Positions 62,293 through 64,000 of a DNA stretch of 64,000 nt are shown piece by piece. The stretch spans positions 80,767-144,766 of the forward strand of contig JACJXV010000004.1 in assembly GCA_020636445.1 (NCBI GenBank). Direction: 5' to 3'. A model generated the notes under the pieces. The model saw only the letters and a program-made list of their open reading frames with translations. It was not told where the DNA came from and did no database searches. Position 1 is the stretch's first letter. Every line of letters begins with the position of its first letter. This stretch comes from Lewinellaceae bacterium (GTDB lineage Bacteria > Bacteroidota > Bacteroidia > Chitinophagales > Saprospiraceae). The translations under genes and the position numbers were made by a program.

Positions 62293-63750
62293 GTGAATAC
62301 GAAAATAACCATCGACCCGGTAACCCGCGTAGAGGGGCACGGAAGAGTAACCATCCACCTCGACGAATACGGAAAAGTAAAAGACTCCTTCTTCCATATC
62401 GTTGAATTTCGGGGATTTGAGCGCTTTATTCAGGGGCATCCCTACTGGGAAGCACCGGTACTGGTTCAGCGGCTTTGTGGTATTTGCCCGGTAAGCCATC
62501 ACCTGGCAGCCGCGAAAGCCATTGATCAGCTGGTCGGCGTTGACCCGGAAAATTTATCGCCGGCAGCATTTAAACTGCGCAAACTGATGCATTACGGGCA
62601 AATTTTCCAATCCCATGCCTTGCATTTTTTCTACCTCGCCTCTCCGGATTTACTTTTCGGCATGGACGCCCCGGTGGAAAAAAGGAATGTACTGGCCGTT
62701 GCAATCGAGAACAAAGAGCTGGCGAAAAAAGGGATTATTATGCGTAAGTTCGGCCAGGAAATCATCCAGGCCATTGCCGGCAAAAAGATCCATGGTGTAG
62801 CCGCCGTACCGGGCGGAATGCATAAGATGTTGGACCTGGTAAAAAGAGATTACTTCCTCTCCGGCAAAGATATTCCCAACATCACCACGATGATTGCGTG
62901 GGCCCAGGAAATCATTACGTTTATCAAGGGCTACCATGAAAAAGACCGCGCTATGCTGGATGCATTCGCCATGTTCCCCTCAGGGCATTTGGGCATGGTG
63001 GATGATGCCGGCAACATGGAGCTCTACCACGGCAAATTACGGGCTATTGACAGCGAAGGAAAACTCACCCTGCCCGATGTCGCTACGGATGATTACCAAA
63101 AATATTTCCTGGAAGGAGTCGAGCGCTGGTCCTATATGAAGTTTCCTTACCTCAAAGAAGTTGGCCGGGAAAAGGGTTGGAACCGCGTAGGCCCACTGGC
63201 GCGAATGAATATTTGCGATGCCATCCCAACCCCCCTGGCAGAAAAAGAACGCCAGGCCTTTTTCGATTTTACCGGCAAACGCGTAAACAACAGCACCCTT
63301 TATTCCCACTGGGCTCGCCTGATCGAGATACTCCACTGTGCCGAAGTGATGCAGGATCTCTTACACGATGCGGATATCCTGAGTACTGACCTGGTGCGGG
63401 AAGGAAAGCCCCGCCTGGAAGGAATCGGGATTATTGAAGCCCCCCGGGGGACACTGACCCATCATTATAAGGTCGATGAAAAAGGGATGATCACCCACTG
63501 TAACTTGATTGTCTCCACCACCCAGAATAATGAAGCCATGAACCAGGCCGTTCGCTGGGTTGCCAACAATGTGATCAGCCAGAAGGGTACCATCACTGAT
63601 GGTATGCTGAATCAGGTGGAAGTAGCCATTCGGGCCTATGACCCCTGCCTGAGTTGCGCCACCCAGGCCTTGGGACAAATGCCGCTACGCGCCGAGCTAT
63701 TTGATCACCGCGGGGAACTGATCACCCAACGCATAAAAAATGGAGGCTAA
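62293..63750 (+). CDS. hoxH: HoxH, [NiFe]-hydrogenase large subunit
   Basis: Catalytic subunit with the NiFe(CN)2CO centre. The GTG at 62293 gives 485 residues starting TKITIDPVTRVEGHGRV, directly after the hoxUY stop; an ATG at 62248 would add 15 residues overlapping hoxUY. The NiFe cysteines are C62 and C65 (RLCGICPVSHH) and C452 and C455 (DPCLSCATQ). The final motif has Gln458 where nearly all HoxH have His (DPCxxCxxH), the residue after which the C-terminal tail is cut. A 27-residue tail follows, so processing is needed, and a maturation protease gene follows at once. Confidence 0.94.
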   Translation: MNTKITIDPVTRVEGHGRVTIHLDEYGKVKDSFFHIVEFRGFERFIQGHPYWEAPVLVQRLCGICPVSHHLAAAKAIDQLVGVDPENLSPAAFKLRKLMHYGQIFQSHALHFFYLASPDLLFGMDAPVEKRNVLAVAIENKELAKKGIIMRKFGQEIIQAIAGKKIHGVAAVPGGMHKMLDLVKRDYFLSGKDIPNITTMIAWAQEIITFIKGYHEKDRAMLDAFAMFPSGHLGMVDDAGNMELYHGKLRAIDSEGKLTLPDVATDDYQKYFLEGVERWSYMKFPYLKEVGREKGWNRVGPLARMNICDAIPTPLAEKERQAFFDFTGKRVNNSTLYSHWARLIEILHCAEVMQDLLHDADILSTDLVREGKPRLEGIGIIEAPRGTLTHHYKVDEKGMITHCNLIVSTTQNNEAMNQAVRWVANNVISQKGTITDGMLNQVEVAIRAYDPCLSCATQALGQMPLRAELFDHRGELITQRIKNGG

Positions 63751-64000
63751 AAAAATCCTGTTCATTGGGGTGGGAAACAACAGCCGGGCCGACGATGCCC
63801 TGGGCTGGGCACTGGCGGAAACATTTGCCAACAGCACAGCGTTTACTATTGAATTGCGTTACCAATTACAAATCGAAGACGCCCTCCTGGTCAGTGAATA
63901 TGAACAGGTGATTATTGCCGATGCTACCGAAATTGCCTACCCCGCAGGCTATGCTTTTTACCGCTGTAAACCCACCCGAACGGAAGCTTTTACCACCCAT
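63740..64000 (+). CDS. [NiFe]-hydrogenase maturation protease, M52 family (3' end beyond window)
   Basis: The start codon at 63740 overlaps the end of hoxH by 11 nt. The visible 87 residues begin MEAKKILFIGVGNNSRADDALGW, the nickel-sensing GxGN...DD motif of HycI/HoxW-type endopeptidases, and continue with EYEQVIIADATEI, which holds the second conserved Asp. These proteases cut the C-terminal tail of the large subunit after nickel is loaded. The frame is open at the window edge. The place and motif fit HoxW. Confidence 0.88.
   Translation, partial: MEAKKILFIGVGNNSRADDALGWALAETFANSTAFTIELRYQLQIEDALLVSEYEQVIIADATEIAYPAGYAFYRCKPTRTEAFTTH

Noticed and set aside
1..64000. tRNA and rRNA genes
   Set aside because: No TPsiC-like GGTTCGAATC pattern with an acceptor stem and no rRNA-like stretch was noticed by eye; a covariance-model scan was not possible here.

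Overview
The window reads as chromosomal DNA of a Bacteroidota bacterium, most likely from the Saprospiria/Lewinella-like part of the phylum. This is inferred from gene content and style: moderate GC, start codons preceded by A-rich stretches rather than Shine-Dalgarno motifs, many short lipoprotein signals, an AraC regulator fused to TolB-like and TPR parts, an alpha-glucan phosphorylase of the short type, a CrtA-like protein and a PSMA-type M28 peptidase. No rRNA, tRNA, CRISPR array, prophage or replication origin was recognised.

Layout. 1-14 kb is housekeeping: aconitase (5' end outside the window), mscL, ligA, a lipoprotein amidohydrolase, a secreted esterase, radC, rnpA, a small secreted protein, and recQ-aroQ in one operon, facing a KpsF-type sugar-phosphate isomerase. 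15-20 kb is an uncharacterised envelope cluster: a lipoprotein with TIM-barrel-like motifs, a 760-residue secreted repeat-like protein overlapping it, and a Wzi-like outer-membrane barrel. 20-23 kb holds a CIA30-like protein, a GNAT acetyltransferase and a complete IS with a 5-bp target duplication that sits inside a dispersed palindromic repeat. 23.6-31.4 kb has a glucan phosphorylase, unknown proteins, an M20 and an M28 peptidase and a DUF1697 protein. 32-43 kb has sucB, an SdiA-regulated-type lipoprotein, lgt, a CNNM/CBS protein, a 977-residue FAD/Fe-S dehydrogenase, an ankyrin protein divergent from oxyR, and a zinc-less MDR oxidoreductase. 43-50.4 kb, all on the minus strand, has a regulator gene split by a MITE-like insertion, then a GH95 fucosidase, an ADP-ribosylglycohydrolase-like lipoprotein and an esterase. 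50.7-58 kb has a CrtA-like protein, a coiled-coil adenylate cyclase, uvrB, a molybdopterin oxidoreductase and a class-A beta-lactamase-like protein.

The last 5 kb is the most distinctive part: a group-3d-like NAD-linked [NiFe]-hydrogenase operon, hoxF - hoxUY - hoxH - maturation protease. The diaphorase iron-sulfur subunit HoxU and the hydrogenase small subunit HoxY are one continuous polypeptide. HoxF carries a NuoE-like domain that has lost three of four cluster cysteines. HoxH has Gln in place of the usual His at its C-terminal processing motif. A CRP/FNR-type palindrome lies 52 bp before hoxF. The genes are packed with 5-nt, 1-nt and -11-nt junctions, as expected for one transcript.

The intergenic DNA holds at least four families of dispersed repeats and hairpins, several lying between convergent genes.
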